Notes under the pieces: generated by a model
Databases searched by the model: none
The model's input: only the letters and a program-made list of their open reading frames with translations
Told to the model about the DNA's origin: nothing
Made by a program: the position numbers and the translations under genes
Origin: Luteimonas sp. BLCC-B24
Lineage (GTDB): Bacteria > Pseudomonadota > Gammaproteobacteria > Xanthomonadales > Xanthomonadaceae
DNA: 64,000 bases
Assembly: GCF_028550595.1 (NCBI RefSeq)
Contig: NZ_JAQQGN010000001.1
Location: 372,001 to 436,000, forward strand
Direction of reading: 5' to 3'
Part shown: one piece after another, positions 1 through 6,550 of the stretch
Numbering within the stretch: position 1 is the first letter of the stretch
Layout of the letters: every line of letters begins with the position of its first letter

Positions 1-838
1 TGCCGTCGGCCGACACGCGCGCGCGCTGGCAATCACCGCAGAACGGCGCGGTGACTGAACTGATGAAGCCGATCTCGCCCGCACCGTCGGCGAACGCGTG
101 GCGCTCGGCCACTTCGCCGCGGTAGTTGGCATCCAGCGCGCGCAAGGGCCAGCGGGCATCGATGCGCGCATGCAGCTCGCGTGAGGGGACCACGCGGGCG
201 CGGTCCCAGCCGTTGCAGGTGCCGACATCCATGTATTCGATGAAACGCAGCACGTGGCCGGTGCCGCGGAAATGCGCAGCCAGGCGCTCGACCTCGTGGT
301 CGTTGACGCCGCGCTGGACCACGCAGTTGAACTTGATCGCGGAAAACCCCGCACGCTCGGCCGCGGCGATCCCCGCCAGCACATCGTCGATCTCGCCGCG
401 CCCGCCCGACAGCGTGCGGAACAGCGCGGGGTCCAGCGCATCGAGGCTGATCGTCAGGCGCTGCAACCCGGCGTCGCGCAGCGCCTGCGCATGGCGCGCC
501 AGCAACGCGGCGTTCGTGGTCATCGCCAGGTCCTCGATACCCGGCACCTTCGCCAGACGCGCGACCAGCGCCGGCAGGCCCTTGCGCAGCAAGGGCTCAC
601 CGCCGGTCAGACGCAACTTGTGCATGCCCAGACGCGCGAAGCCGCGCACCAGGGTCTCGATCTCGTCGAAGGACAGCCGCCCGGCCTGGTCGAAGCCGTA
701 GTCGTCGGGCACGCGATCGGCCGGCATGCAGTAGCCGCAGCGGAAATTGCAGGCCTCGATCACCGACAGGCGCAGGTCGTGCAGCGGACGTCCCAGACGA
801 TCGAGCGGTGCCTGCGCCGGGTCGGGCAGCGCGCTCAT
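1..838 (-). CDS. moaA: GTP 3',8-cyclase MoaA (partial, C-terminus beyond window)
   Basis: Radical-SAM enzyme that starts molybdenum cofactor synthesis by converting GTP to 3',8-cH2GTP in the cytosol. Read from the ATG at 838, residues 30-37 give the CxxxCxxC cluster motif (CNFRCGYC), and TGGEP follows at 78-82. The last visible residues carry CGDC, the first two ligands of the MoaA-specific C-terminal Fe-S cluster; the third cysteine and roughly 50 residues lie off the window. 279 residues are visible against a family length near 330. The start overlaps the upstream MBL gene by 4 bp (ATGA), so the two are probably translated together. Other molybdenum cofactor genes may continue to the left; a MOSC protein is encoded far away at 45 kb. 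Confidence 0.95.
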   Translation of the reverse strand, partial: MSALPDPAQAPLDRLGRPLHDLRLSVIEACNFRCGYCMPADRVPDDYGFDQAGRLSFDEIETLVRGFARLGMHKLRLTGGEPLLRKGLPALVARLAKVPGIEDLAMTTNAALLARHAQALRDAGLQRLTISLDALDPALFRTLSGGRGEIDDVLAGIAAAERAGFSAIKFNCVVQRGVNDHEVERLAAHFRGTGHVLRFIEYMDVGTCNGWDRARVVPSRELHARIDARWPLRALDANYRGEVAERHAFADGAGEIGFISSVTAPFCGDCQRARVSADG

Positions 839-1602
839 GCGACAGAAGTCTGCGCAGACCGCGGTGCACGCAATGCGAAGCACGCGCCCGGGCGCGCGAC
901 GCGATGGCCGCGCGCCTCCAGCGCCGCGCCGTCGGCTTCGCAGGCATAGTGATAAAGCACGCAGCGCGTCAGCAGTTCGCGCGGATATTCGCGTTCGAGA
1001 TCGTCGATGCCGCTGTGCGACGGATTACCGTGCAGACCGCAATCGTGGGCGACGAGTTCATCGCGGTCCGCGAAGCGCGCGAGCATTTCAGGAATCGGCC
1101 GCGTATCCCCGCTCCAGGTCAGGCTGCCCGGCAACCGCAGGCCGTAGGCCGTCTCCGGCCAGTGATGACGGACCGGAAAGACCTCGAACCGCTGCCCGTC
1201 GTGCCAGAACGCATCGCCGACCGGGATCAGCTGGAACGCGTCCCAGAAGTTGGCACCGCCCTCGGCCAGCACGTTGGGATAGTCGCCCACGCGCCGGTGC
1301 AGCAACGGCACCACCGGCGCCGGCACGTAGACCGGCAGGCGTCCGCGTCGCGCGGGATCGAAATAGCGGTCGACGAACAGGCGTTCGAAGCCGGCGACAT
1401 GATCCAGGTGCACATGGGTGACGAACAACGCGCGCGGTGCCTCGCCGTACCGCGCCAGATAGGCGGTCAGGCCTTCGGCGCCGCAGTCGATCGTGAGCCA
1501 CGGCCGGCCGTCCCGCTCGATCGTCGCCATCGGCGAGCCGAGCGCGACCGCCGAGGCATTGCCGACCCCCTGGAAGCGCAGGGCCCAGTCGCAGGCGGCC
1601 AT
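835..1602 (-). CDS. MBL-fold metallo-hydrolase of unknown substrate
   Basis: Metallo-beta-lactamase-fold hydrolase, 255 residues. The metal motif HVHLDH lies at residues 63-68, with further ligand-type residues in SGDT and in HDCGLHGNPSH later on. It has no signal peptide, so it is cytosolic. The domain looks closest to the PhnP/RNase Z-like branch, but I cannot name a substrate. I chose the ATG at 1602 because it shares one base with the stop of kdkA (TGATG), a coupling arrangement; a GTG at 1620 would add six residues inside kdkA. It ends 4 bp into moaA. Being locked between kdkA and moaA suggests co-expression more than a shared pathway. Confidence 0.85.
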   Translation of the reverse strand: MAACDWALRFQGVGNASAVALGSPMATIERDGRPWLTIDCGAEGLTAYLARYGEAPRALFVTHVHLDHVAGFERLFVDRYFDPARRGRLPVYVPAPVVPLLHRRVGDYPNVLAEGGANFWDAFQLIPVGDAFWHDGQRFEVFPVRHHWPETAYGLRLPGSLTWSGDTRPIPEMLARFADRDELVAHDCGLHGNPSHSGIDDLEREYPRELLTRCVLYHYACEADGAALEARGHRVARPGACFALRAPRSAQTSVA

Positions 1603-2360
1603 CAGGTGCCCCGGCTCCACAGCGTGTCGTAGGACCGGCGCAGGCGCGCGAAATCCTCGGCCACCGCCTCGGGCGCGCGCGCGCCGCGCAGCTTCAGCAG
1701 CGAGCGCTCCAGCCGGGCCAGGTTGCGCGCGCGCCAGCGGGTTTCGGGAATGCGCAGCTGGCCGCGATCGAGATCGATCAGCCAGCCCTTGCCCAGCGAG
1801 TCGAACAGGATGTTGTGGGCGTTGAGATCGGCATGGTCGAGACCGGCGCGGTGGAAGCGCGCGATCAGCCGGCCGGTCTGCTCCCAGGGCGCGTCGGCCG
1901 CCGACTCGGCGGCGAGGTCCGCCAGCGAGCGCACGTCGGGCAGGCGTTCAACGAGGATCCAGGCGCGGTAGCTCAGGCCCCGGCGCAGATAGCTCGCGGC
2001 GATGGGTTCGGGCACGGGCAGGCCGCGACGCAGCAGTTCGCGCAGCAGCCGGTACTCGACGAAGCTGCGGACCCGCGCGCTGCCGCGCCACAGGTGCAGT
2101 TCGCGATTCACCCGCCCGACCAGGCCGCCACGCAGGTACTGACGCAGCACGCAGGGGCCATGGGTGGCGTCGATGAACCACGCCCCGCCGCGTCCGCTGC
2201 CTTCCACCTGCTGGGCGCGACTGCCCCAGAGCGCCGGATCGAACCAGCGCGGGTCGGCTTGCCGCAGTTGCGTACCGTCGAACAGAATGGCCCCGTAATC
2301 ACCCGCGCGACCGGCGGCCGGAATCGGCGTCAGGCTCTCGCTGGGATCGAATCTGTTCAT
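1602..2360 (-). CDS. kdkA: 3-deoxy-D-manno-octulosonic acid (Kdo) kinase
   Basis: Inner-core lipopolysaccharide kinase that phosphorylates the Kdo residue on lipid A at the cytoplasmic face; known from Haemophilus, Vibrio and xanthomonads, where the phosphate replaces a second Kdo. 252 residues, usual for the family. The protein-kinase-like catalytic loop HADLNAHN is at 176-183 (D178), and the metal-binding IDLDRG at 195-200 stands in for DFG. The start ATG at 2360 lies only 19 bp from the divergent TTG start of a heptosyltransferase, so both inner-core genes share a tiny control region. It is the first gene of a kdkA-MBL-moaA chain with coupled starts. Confidence 0.92.
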   Translation of the reverse strand: MNRFDPSESLTPIPAAGRAGDYGAILFDGTQLRQADPRWFDPALWGSRAQQVEGSGRGGAWFIDATHGPCVLRQYLRGGLVGRVNRELHLWRGSARVRSFVEYRLLRELLRRGLPVPEPIAASYLRRGLSYRAWILVERLPDVRSLADLAAESAADAPWEQTGRLIARFHRAGLDHADLNAHNILFDSLGKGWLIDLDRGQLRIPETRWRARNLARLERSLLKLRGARAPEAVAEDFARLRRSYDTLWSRGT

Positions 2361-2379
2361 CCAGCGAGTCTATCAAGCC

Positions 2380-3486
2380 TTGACCCCCGCCCCGCCCGAT
2401 TCCGCCGCGTCCGCGCCTGCTTTCAGGCCGCGTTCGATCTGCCTGCTGCGGCTGTCGGCGCTCGGCGACGTGACCCACGTGCTGCCGCTGATCCGCACCC
2501 TGCGCGCCGCGTGGCCCGACGTCGCGCTGACCTGGGTGATCGGCAAGGGCGAGCACCGCCTGCTCGACGGTCTGCGCGGTGTGGACTTCGTGGTCTACGA
2601 CAAGAAGACCGGCCTCGCCGGCATGCGGGCACTGCGGCGTGAGCTGAAGGCGCGTCTGGGCGATGCCGGACGGTTCGACGTGCTGCTGCAGATGCAGGTG
2701 GCCGCGCGCGCCAACCTGCTGTCGGCATTCATTCCGGCACGCATGCGGGTGGGCTACGACGCCGCGCGCTCCAAGGATCTGCACGGACTTTTCGTCAATA
2801 CCCGCATCCCGGACCGCCCGGGCATCCATGTGCTCGATGCCCTGGGCAGCTTCTGCGAACCGCTGGGGCTGCGGCAGACACAGGTGAGCTGGGCCGACAT
2901 GCCGGTTCCCGACGAGGCGCATGCCTGGGCGCGTGCGCAGTGGGACGACGACGGTCGGCCGGTGCTGATGATCTCGCCGTGTTCCAGCCACGTGCGCCGC
3001 AACTGGTATCCCGACCGCTACGCGGCCCTTGCCGATCACGCCGCCGATGCCGGCTGGCGCATCGTGCTGTGCGGCGGGCGCAGCGATCTCGAACGGCAGA
3101 CGACGGACGCGATTCTCGCCGCGATGCGCGCCGAGGCTCTCGATCTCGTCGGCAAGGACACGCTGAAACAGCTGCCTGCCCTGCTCGCACGCGCCCAGTT
3201 GCTGGTCACCCCGGATTCCGGCCCGATGCACATCGCCAACGCGATGGGCACCAAGGTGCTCGGCCTGCACGCCGCCAGCAATCCGGCGCGTAGCGGCCCC
3301 TACTCCGATCGCCGGTTCTGTGTGGATCGCTACGACGATGCGGCCCGGCGTTTCCTCGGCAGGCCGGCGGCCGACCTCGCCTGGGGCACGAAGATCGAGT
3401 TCGACGATGTCATGGCGCTGGTGACCGTCGACGACGCGATCGCCGCGTTCGAACGCCGGCGCGACGATCTGGCGGCGATCGGGTGA
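2380..3486 (+). CDS. Glycosyltransferase family 9, ADP-heptose:LPS heptosyltransferase
   Basis: GT9 enzyme that adds heptose from ADP-heptose to the inner core of lipopolysaccharide at the inner-membrane cytoplasmic face. 368 residues. The N-terminal Rossmann half begins LLRLSALGDVTHVLPLI from about residue 22; the C-terminal donor-binding half has the SPCSSHVRRNW segment near 205 and TPDSGPMHIANAMG near 275, both typical of WaaC/WaaF. It starts at TTG 2380 because no ATG or GTG lies in frame before the conserved LLRLSALGD; the Shine-Dalgarno is weak. It sits divergent to kdkA, which acts on the same core region. Whether it is type I or another heptosyltransferase cannot be told by reading. 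Confidence 0.88.
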   Translation: MTPAPPDSAASAPAFRPRSICLLRLSALGDVTHVLPLIRTLRAAWPDVALTWVIGKGEHRLLDGLRGVDFVVYDKKTGLAGMRALRRELKARLGDAGRFDVLLQMQVAARANLLSAFIPARMRVGYDAARSKDLHGLFVNTRIPDRPGIHVLDALGSFCEPLGLRQTQVSWADMPVPDEAHAWARAQWDDDGRPVLMISPCSSHVRRNWYPDRYAALADHAADAGWRIVLCGGRSDLERQTTDAILAAMRAEALDLVGKDTLKQLPALLARAQLLVTPDSGPMHIANAMGTKVLGLHAASNPARSGPYSDRRFCVDRYDDAARRFLGRPAADLAWGTKIEFDDVMALVTVDDAIAAFERRRDDLAAIG

Positions 3487-3860
3487 CACCGTTCACCGCC
3501 GGCGTCGTCGCTTCGCTGGTCGGCGCGATCGTCGGCGCGGTGGTGGGCGGCGCGGTGAGCTGGCTGCTCAACCGCCAGCTGCATGCCCAGCAGCTGGAAC
3601 GTCTGCGCACGCAATACAAGACCGAATTCGCCGCCGAGGACACCGCGCGGCACTTCCTCGGCCACAAGGGCTATACCGACCGTTCGTTCGAGGTGCTGCG
3701 CAAGCACCTGGGCGGCTTCGACGACGACGAACTGCGCCGGATCCTGGTACGTGCCGGCGCCGTGCGCACCTACCGCGACGACGGCAGCGAGTGGTGGCGC
3801 CTGCTGAGCCGGATGGACGAGTACATCGAGCACAAGGCCGGCGCCGCGCGCCGGCCGTGA
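3483..3860 (+). CDS. Small membrane-anchored protein of unknown function
   Basis: 125 residues, no family recognised. One hydrophobic, glycine/alanine/valine-rich N-terminal helix (about residues 6-29) contains small-residue spacings (GAIVGAVVGG) suited to helix packing. A charged cytoplasmic segment follows, ending with a possible small helical domain (residues 60-115: HLGGFDDDELRRILVRAGAVR and downstream). Its GTG start overlaps the stop of the heptosyltransferase by 4 bp (GTGA), so it depends on translation of that gene. It could be an anchoring or accessory protein for envelope synthesis, but that is inference from position only. Confidence 0.7.
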   Translation: MTPFTAGVVASLVGAIVGAVVGGAVSWLLNRQLHAQQLERLRTQYKTEFAAEDTARHFLGHKGYTDRSFEVLRKHLGGFDDDELRRILVRAGAVRTYRDDGSEWWRLLSRMDEYIEHKAGAARRP

Positions 3861-3875
3861 TGTGCGCCCTCGGCC

Positions 3876-4286
3876 TCAGGGCGCGGCCGCGCCGCTGCGA
3901 TACTCCTCGTACGACTTCTCCTCGACGTAGGCCGAGCCCAGCGCCAGATTGATCTCCTTCTTGATCCGCGCACGTTCGTCGTTCTCGAAGTACACGCTGC
4001 GCGCAAGCCGGATGAATTCGTCGTCGAAGGCCTGCGCCTTCTCCTTCAGACGGATGTCGTCCTCGATCACCCAGAGCCGCTCGTTGACCGCCTTGAGCTC
4101 GGCGCGCAGGCGCACGATATCGTGACCGGCGGCGGGATGCGCCATCCACGTGGTCTCGAGTGCGGTCAGTTCGTTTCGGATATTGGCCAGCTTGGCCTCG
4201 TCGCGGATGCGCTCGGACTTGATCTGCAGGATCGCGATCTTGTCCAGCAGCTCACCGAACGACACGGGGGCGGAAATCTCGGACAT
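3876..4286 (-). CDS. DUF6165 family protein
   Basis: 136-residue predicted all-helical cytosolic protein. The opening VSFGELLDKIAILQIKSERI and the charged heptad-like pattern afterwards match the DUF6165 family as I recall it; no biochemical role is established. The ATG at 4286 follows an AGG Shine-Dalgarno core with 7-base spacing; a TTG two codons upstream (4292) is less likely. It is convergent with the small membrane gene, 15 bp apart, and its upstream side faces tRNA-Ser. Homologues often lie near glycan or capsule genes, which fits the inner-core genes next door, but this is only suggestive. Confidence 0.75.
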   Translation of the reverse strand: MSEISAPVSFGELLDKIAILQIKSERIRDEAKLANIRNELTALETTWMAHPAAGHDIVRLRAELKAVNERLWVIEDDIRLKEKAQAFDDEFIRLARSVYFENDERARIKKEINLALGSAYVEEKSYEEYRSGAAAP

Positions 4287-4332
4287 GGGCAACCTGAGGT
4301 GGACGACGTGGCCGCACAGTGTAGCGGGCCGC

Positions 4333-4361
4333 TTGTCGGCCGCGCAGGCGGCCCGTATGAT
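4333..4361 (+). promoter_or_regulatory. Promoter of tRNA-Ser
   Basis: TTGTCG (-35) at 4333-4338, a 17-base spacer and TATGAT (-10) at 4356-4361. A GC-rich stretch follows (discriminator TGCGCCCCC), as is usual for stable-RNA promoters under stringent control. It ends 36 bp before the mature tRNA. Read by eye. Confidence 0.6.
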
Positions 4362-4397
4362 TGCGCCCCCGACAGTCGCCCAGCGACGCCGGGATCT

Positions 4398-4488
4398 GGA
4401 GAGGTGGCAGAGCGGTTGAATGTACCTGACTCGAAATCAGGCAGGCGTTAATAGCGCCTCGGGGGTTCGAATCCCCCCCTCTCCGCCA
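4398..4488 (+). tRNA. tRNA-Ser (anticodon CGA)
   Basis: Class II tRNA of 91 nt with encoded CCA. The acceptor GGAGAGG pairs with CCTCTCC, the anticodon loop is CTCGAAA with anticodon CGA (reads UCG), a long variable arm follows, and the T-loop is GGTTCGAAT. The discriminator is G, normal for serine. Confidence 0.97.
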
Positions 4489-4494
4489 GATCAT

Positions 4495-4528
4495 GCAGAA
4501 CGCCCCGCAAGGGGCGTTCTGCGTTTGT
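4495..4528 (+). terminator. Terminator after tRNA-Ser
   Basis: 12-bp perfect stem (GCAGAACGCCCC / GGGGCGTTCTGC) with a GCAA tetraloop, starting seven bases after the CCA and followed by GTTTGT. The U-tract is short but the stem is very stable. Confidence 0.8.
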
Positions 4529-4620
4529 GATCACCGGGTTAAGGCCGGGCATCGCAATTTCTGCACCCGGTGAATGCATTGCGCATGCGACAGTGCGGGC
4601 ATTCGCTCAAGGAGTCGGTC

Positions 4621-5973
4621 ATGCCACAGCCCACAGCACTGATCTTGGACGATGACGGTACCTTCGCCCGCGCGGCCGGCCAGCTGGCGTTTTCCGCCGG
4701 GTTCCGCGTCCAGCTGGCGGAGACGCTCGCCGAAGCACGCACCTTCCTCGCACGGACGCGCGCGGATCTGGTTCTGCTCGACCTCCAGTTGCCGGATGGC
4801 TCGGGCATGGATCTTCTGGATGATGTCGATCTGGCCGAGCACGGCCAGGTGGTCATCGTCACCGGACGCCCGTCGCTCGAATCGGCCGCACGTGCGGTGG
4901 CGACCCCGGTCATCGAGTATCTGGTCAAACCGCTCGACCCCGCGCAGCTGCGCAGCGTGATGGAACGCGTCGCCGCACGCTGGCGCCCGGTCGCGGCCGC
5001 ACCGGTGGATCTGTCGGCCGTGAGCGGTCTGGTCGGCAATGCGCCCCAGCTCCGCGCGGTGGTCGATGCGGTCTTGCGCACCGGACCGACCGATGCCTCG
5101 GTCCTCGTCTCCGGCGAGGCCGGCAGCGGCAAGGCCCTGGTGGCCTCGGCCCTGCACGCGGCGAGCGGCCGGCGCGGCCCCCTCGTCACCCTGGATTGCA
5201 GCGCGCTCGCACCGGCTGACCTTGTCGCCGCGTTGTTCGGCGCGGATGCGCAGGCGAGCGCAGGGCCCTCGCTCCGCGGCGCCTACGCGCGCGCGCGCGG
5301 CGGCACGTTGTTTCTCGATGCCGTCGACCAGATGCCGCTCGATCTGCAGGCGCAGCTGGCGGAAGCACTGGATACCCCGGGCTTCGGCCTGGGCCTCGAT
5401 GCCGCGAACCCGCCGGCACCGGCGCCGATCCGCATCGTCGCTGCGATCGAGCGCGACCCGCACGACGCCATGCGCGATCGCCTGCTGCGGCCGGACCTGT
5501 ATTACGCCATCGCGCAGGCGGGGATCGCCCTGCCCCCGCTGCGTGAGCGCGGCGAGGACGTCGTGGTGCTCGCGCATCACTTCATCGAGCGGCTCAATGC
5601 GCACTACCGGAAGGAAAAGCGGCTTGCGCCCGGAGGCGAAGCGGCACTGCTGCGCCACAGCTGGCCGGGGAACGTGCGCGAGCTGCGCAGTGCCGTACAG
5701 CGGGCCTATCTCCTGCAGGACGGCACCGACCTCCACGTGAAACCGCAGCTGCCGAGTGCCGCGGTCTGGAAGGAATCCGAGACGTCGATCCTGTTCTCGG
5801 TGGGCACGCCGCTGGCGGAGATCGAACGGCGCGCCCTGCTGAAGACCCTCGCCCATTTCGACAACGACAAGACCGCGACGGCACGTGCGCTCGGCGTGAG
5901 CGTGCGCACCGTCCACAACCAGCTCGCGCGTCTGGGCATCCGTCGCGTGGGCGCGGACGGCGCAGCGGAATGA
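4621..5973 (+). CDS. NtrC-like response regulator with degenerate AAA+ domain
   Basis: 450-residue regulator: receiver (1-120; phosphoacceptor D54, T81, K103), AAA+ domain (about 135-365) and Fis-type helix-turn-helix (418-440). The AAA+ core departs from working sigma-54 activators. The GAFTGA loop that touches sigma-54 is absent (the 205-225 segment reads LFGADAQASAGPSLRGAYAR), and Walker B is FLDAVD at 231-236, with alanine where the catalytic glutamate belongs. Walker A (GEAGSGKA, K171), the DLYY arginine region and WPGNVREL (348-355) remain. It may therefore bind ATP but not remodel sigma-54. The start at 4621 is chosen for its AAGGAG six bases upstream; an ATG at 4570 lacks one. It overlaps the next gene by 4 bp. 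Confidence 0.88.
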   Translation: MPQPTALILDDDGTFARAAGQLAFSAGFRVQLAETLAEARTFLARTRADLVLLDLQLPDGSGMDLLDDVDLAEHGQVVIVTGRPSLESAARAVATPVIEYLVKPLDPAQLRSVMERVAARWRPVAAAPVDLSAVSGLVGNAPQLRAVVDAVLRTGPTDASVLVSGEAGSGKALVASALHAASGRRGPLVTLDCSALAPADLVAALFGADAQASAGPSLRGAYARARGGTLFLDAVDQMPLDLQAQLAEALDTPGFGLGLDAANPPAPAPIRIVAAIERDPHDAMRDRLLRPDLYYAIAQAGIALPPLRERGEDVVVLAHHFIERLNAHYRKEKRLAPGGEAALLRHSWPGNVRELRSAVQRAYLLQDGTDLHVKPQLPSAAVWKESETSILFSVGTPLAEIERRALLKTLAHFDNDKTATARALGVSVRTVHNQLARLGIRRVGADGAAE

Positions 5974-6203
5974 GTGCGGCACCCGTGCCGCCGGACGCGG
6001 ATCCGGCCTGGCTGCATGCGCTGCGCAATGCGGTGAACGCAGCGACGGTCGCGGTGGCGGCGGCGCGCAGTGCGCTCGAGTCCGATGATCCCGGTCGGGC
6101 CGGATTCTTTCTCGAAGAGAGCGCGGGCGCCTGCCGCCGGGCGGCCCAGCTCCTGCACGCGCGGCCCGAGCGTCACGTCAATGCGGCGCCGGAGCGCGGC
6201 TAG
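5970..6203 (+). CDS. Small DHp-like helical protein
   Basis: 77 residues. Residues 14-36 read as a helix opening LHALRNAVNAA, resembling the H-box of HisKA dimerisation domains (HDLRNPLNA); H16 would be the phosphoacceptor. Residues 42-64 can form the second helix (LEESAGACRRAAQLL). There is no ATP-binding domain. It starts in the stop of the NtrC-like regulator (ATGA), so the two are translationally coupled, and its end overlaps the end of the convergent receiver gene by 4 bp. It could be an orphan phosphotransfer or dimer-docking partner for one of the two receivers. The function is inference; no named family is recognised. Confidence 0.72.
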   Translation: MSAAPVPPDADPAWLHALRNAVNAATVAVAAARSALESDDPGRAGFFLEESAGACRRAAQLLHARPERHVNAAPERG

Positions 6204-6550
6204 AGGTTCAGTGCCGCGAGCACCTCATCGATGTCGACGGGCTTCAGGCAATGCGGCACGTCGTCGAAGCCCGCGGGCAGCAGCGCGCGGTCGTAACCGG
6301 ACACGAACACGCACCGCACCCCGCGCGTACGCAAACGCGCGGCCACGGGAAATATCCGCTCTCCGCCGAGATTGACGTCGAGAATCGCGGCGTCCAGTGG
6401 CGCACCGGTCTCGAGCAGCGCCTCCACGTCGCGCAGGGTCGCAAGCGGCCCGACCGGCTCGAGCCCGCGTGCCGTCAGGCCGTCCTGCAGATGCAGGGCG
6501 AGCATGTATTCGTCTTCCGCCACCAGAACGCGGTAGGCCCGTGGGGTCAT
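6200..6550 (-). CDS. Single-domain response regulator
   Basis: 116-residue stand-alone receiver domain with the acidic pair E12/D13, phosphoacceptor D58 (ILDVNLGG), S84 and K103 (CLKP). It has no output domain, so it acts by protein contact or as a phosphate sink. The ILDVNLGGE pattern is typical of receivers paired with HWE-family kinases. Its ATG overlaps the stop of the kinase gene (ATGA, 6547-6550), which makes that kinase its likely partner. It converges with the DHp-like gene with a 4-bp overlap of the ends. Confidence 0.92.
   Translation of the reverse strand: MTPRAYRVLVAEDEYMLALHLQDGLTARGLEPVGPLATLRDVEALLETGAPLDAAILDVNLGGERIFPVAARLRTRGVRCVFVSGYDRALLPAGFDDVPHCLKPVDIDEVLAALNL

Noticed and set aside
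4570..4620. Earlier ATG for the NtrC-like regulator
   Set aside because: The ATG at 4621 has an AAGGAG at proper spacing and begins right before the receiver strand; the extra 17 residues do not resemble the family.
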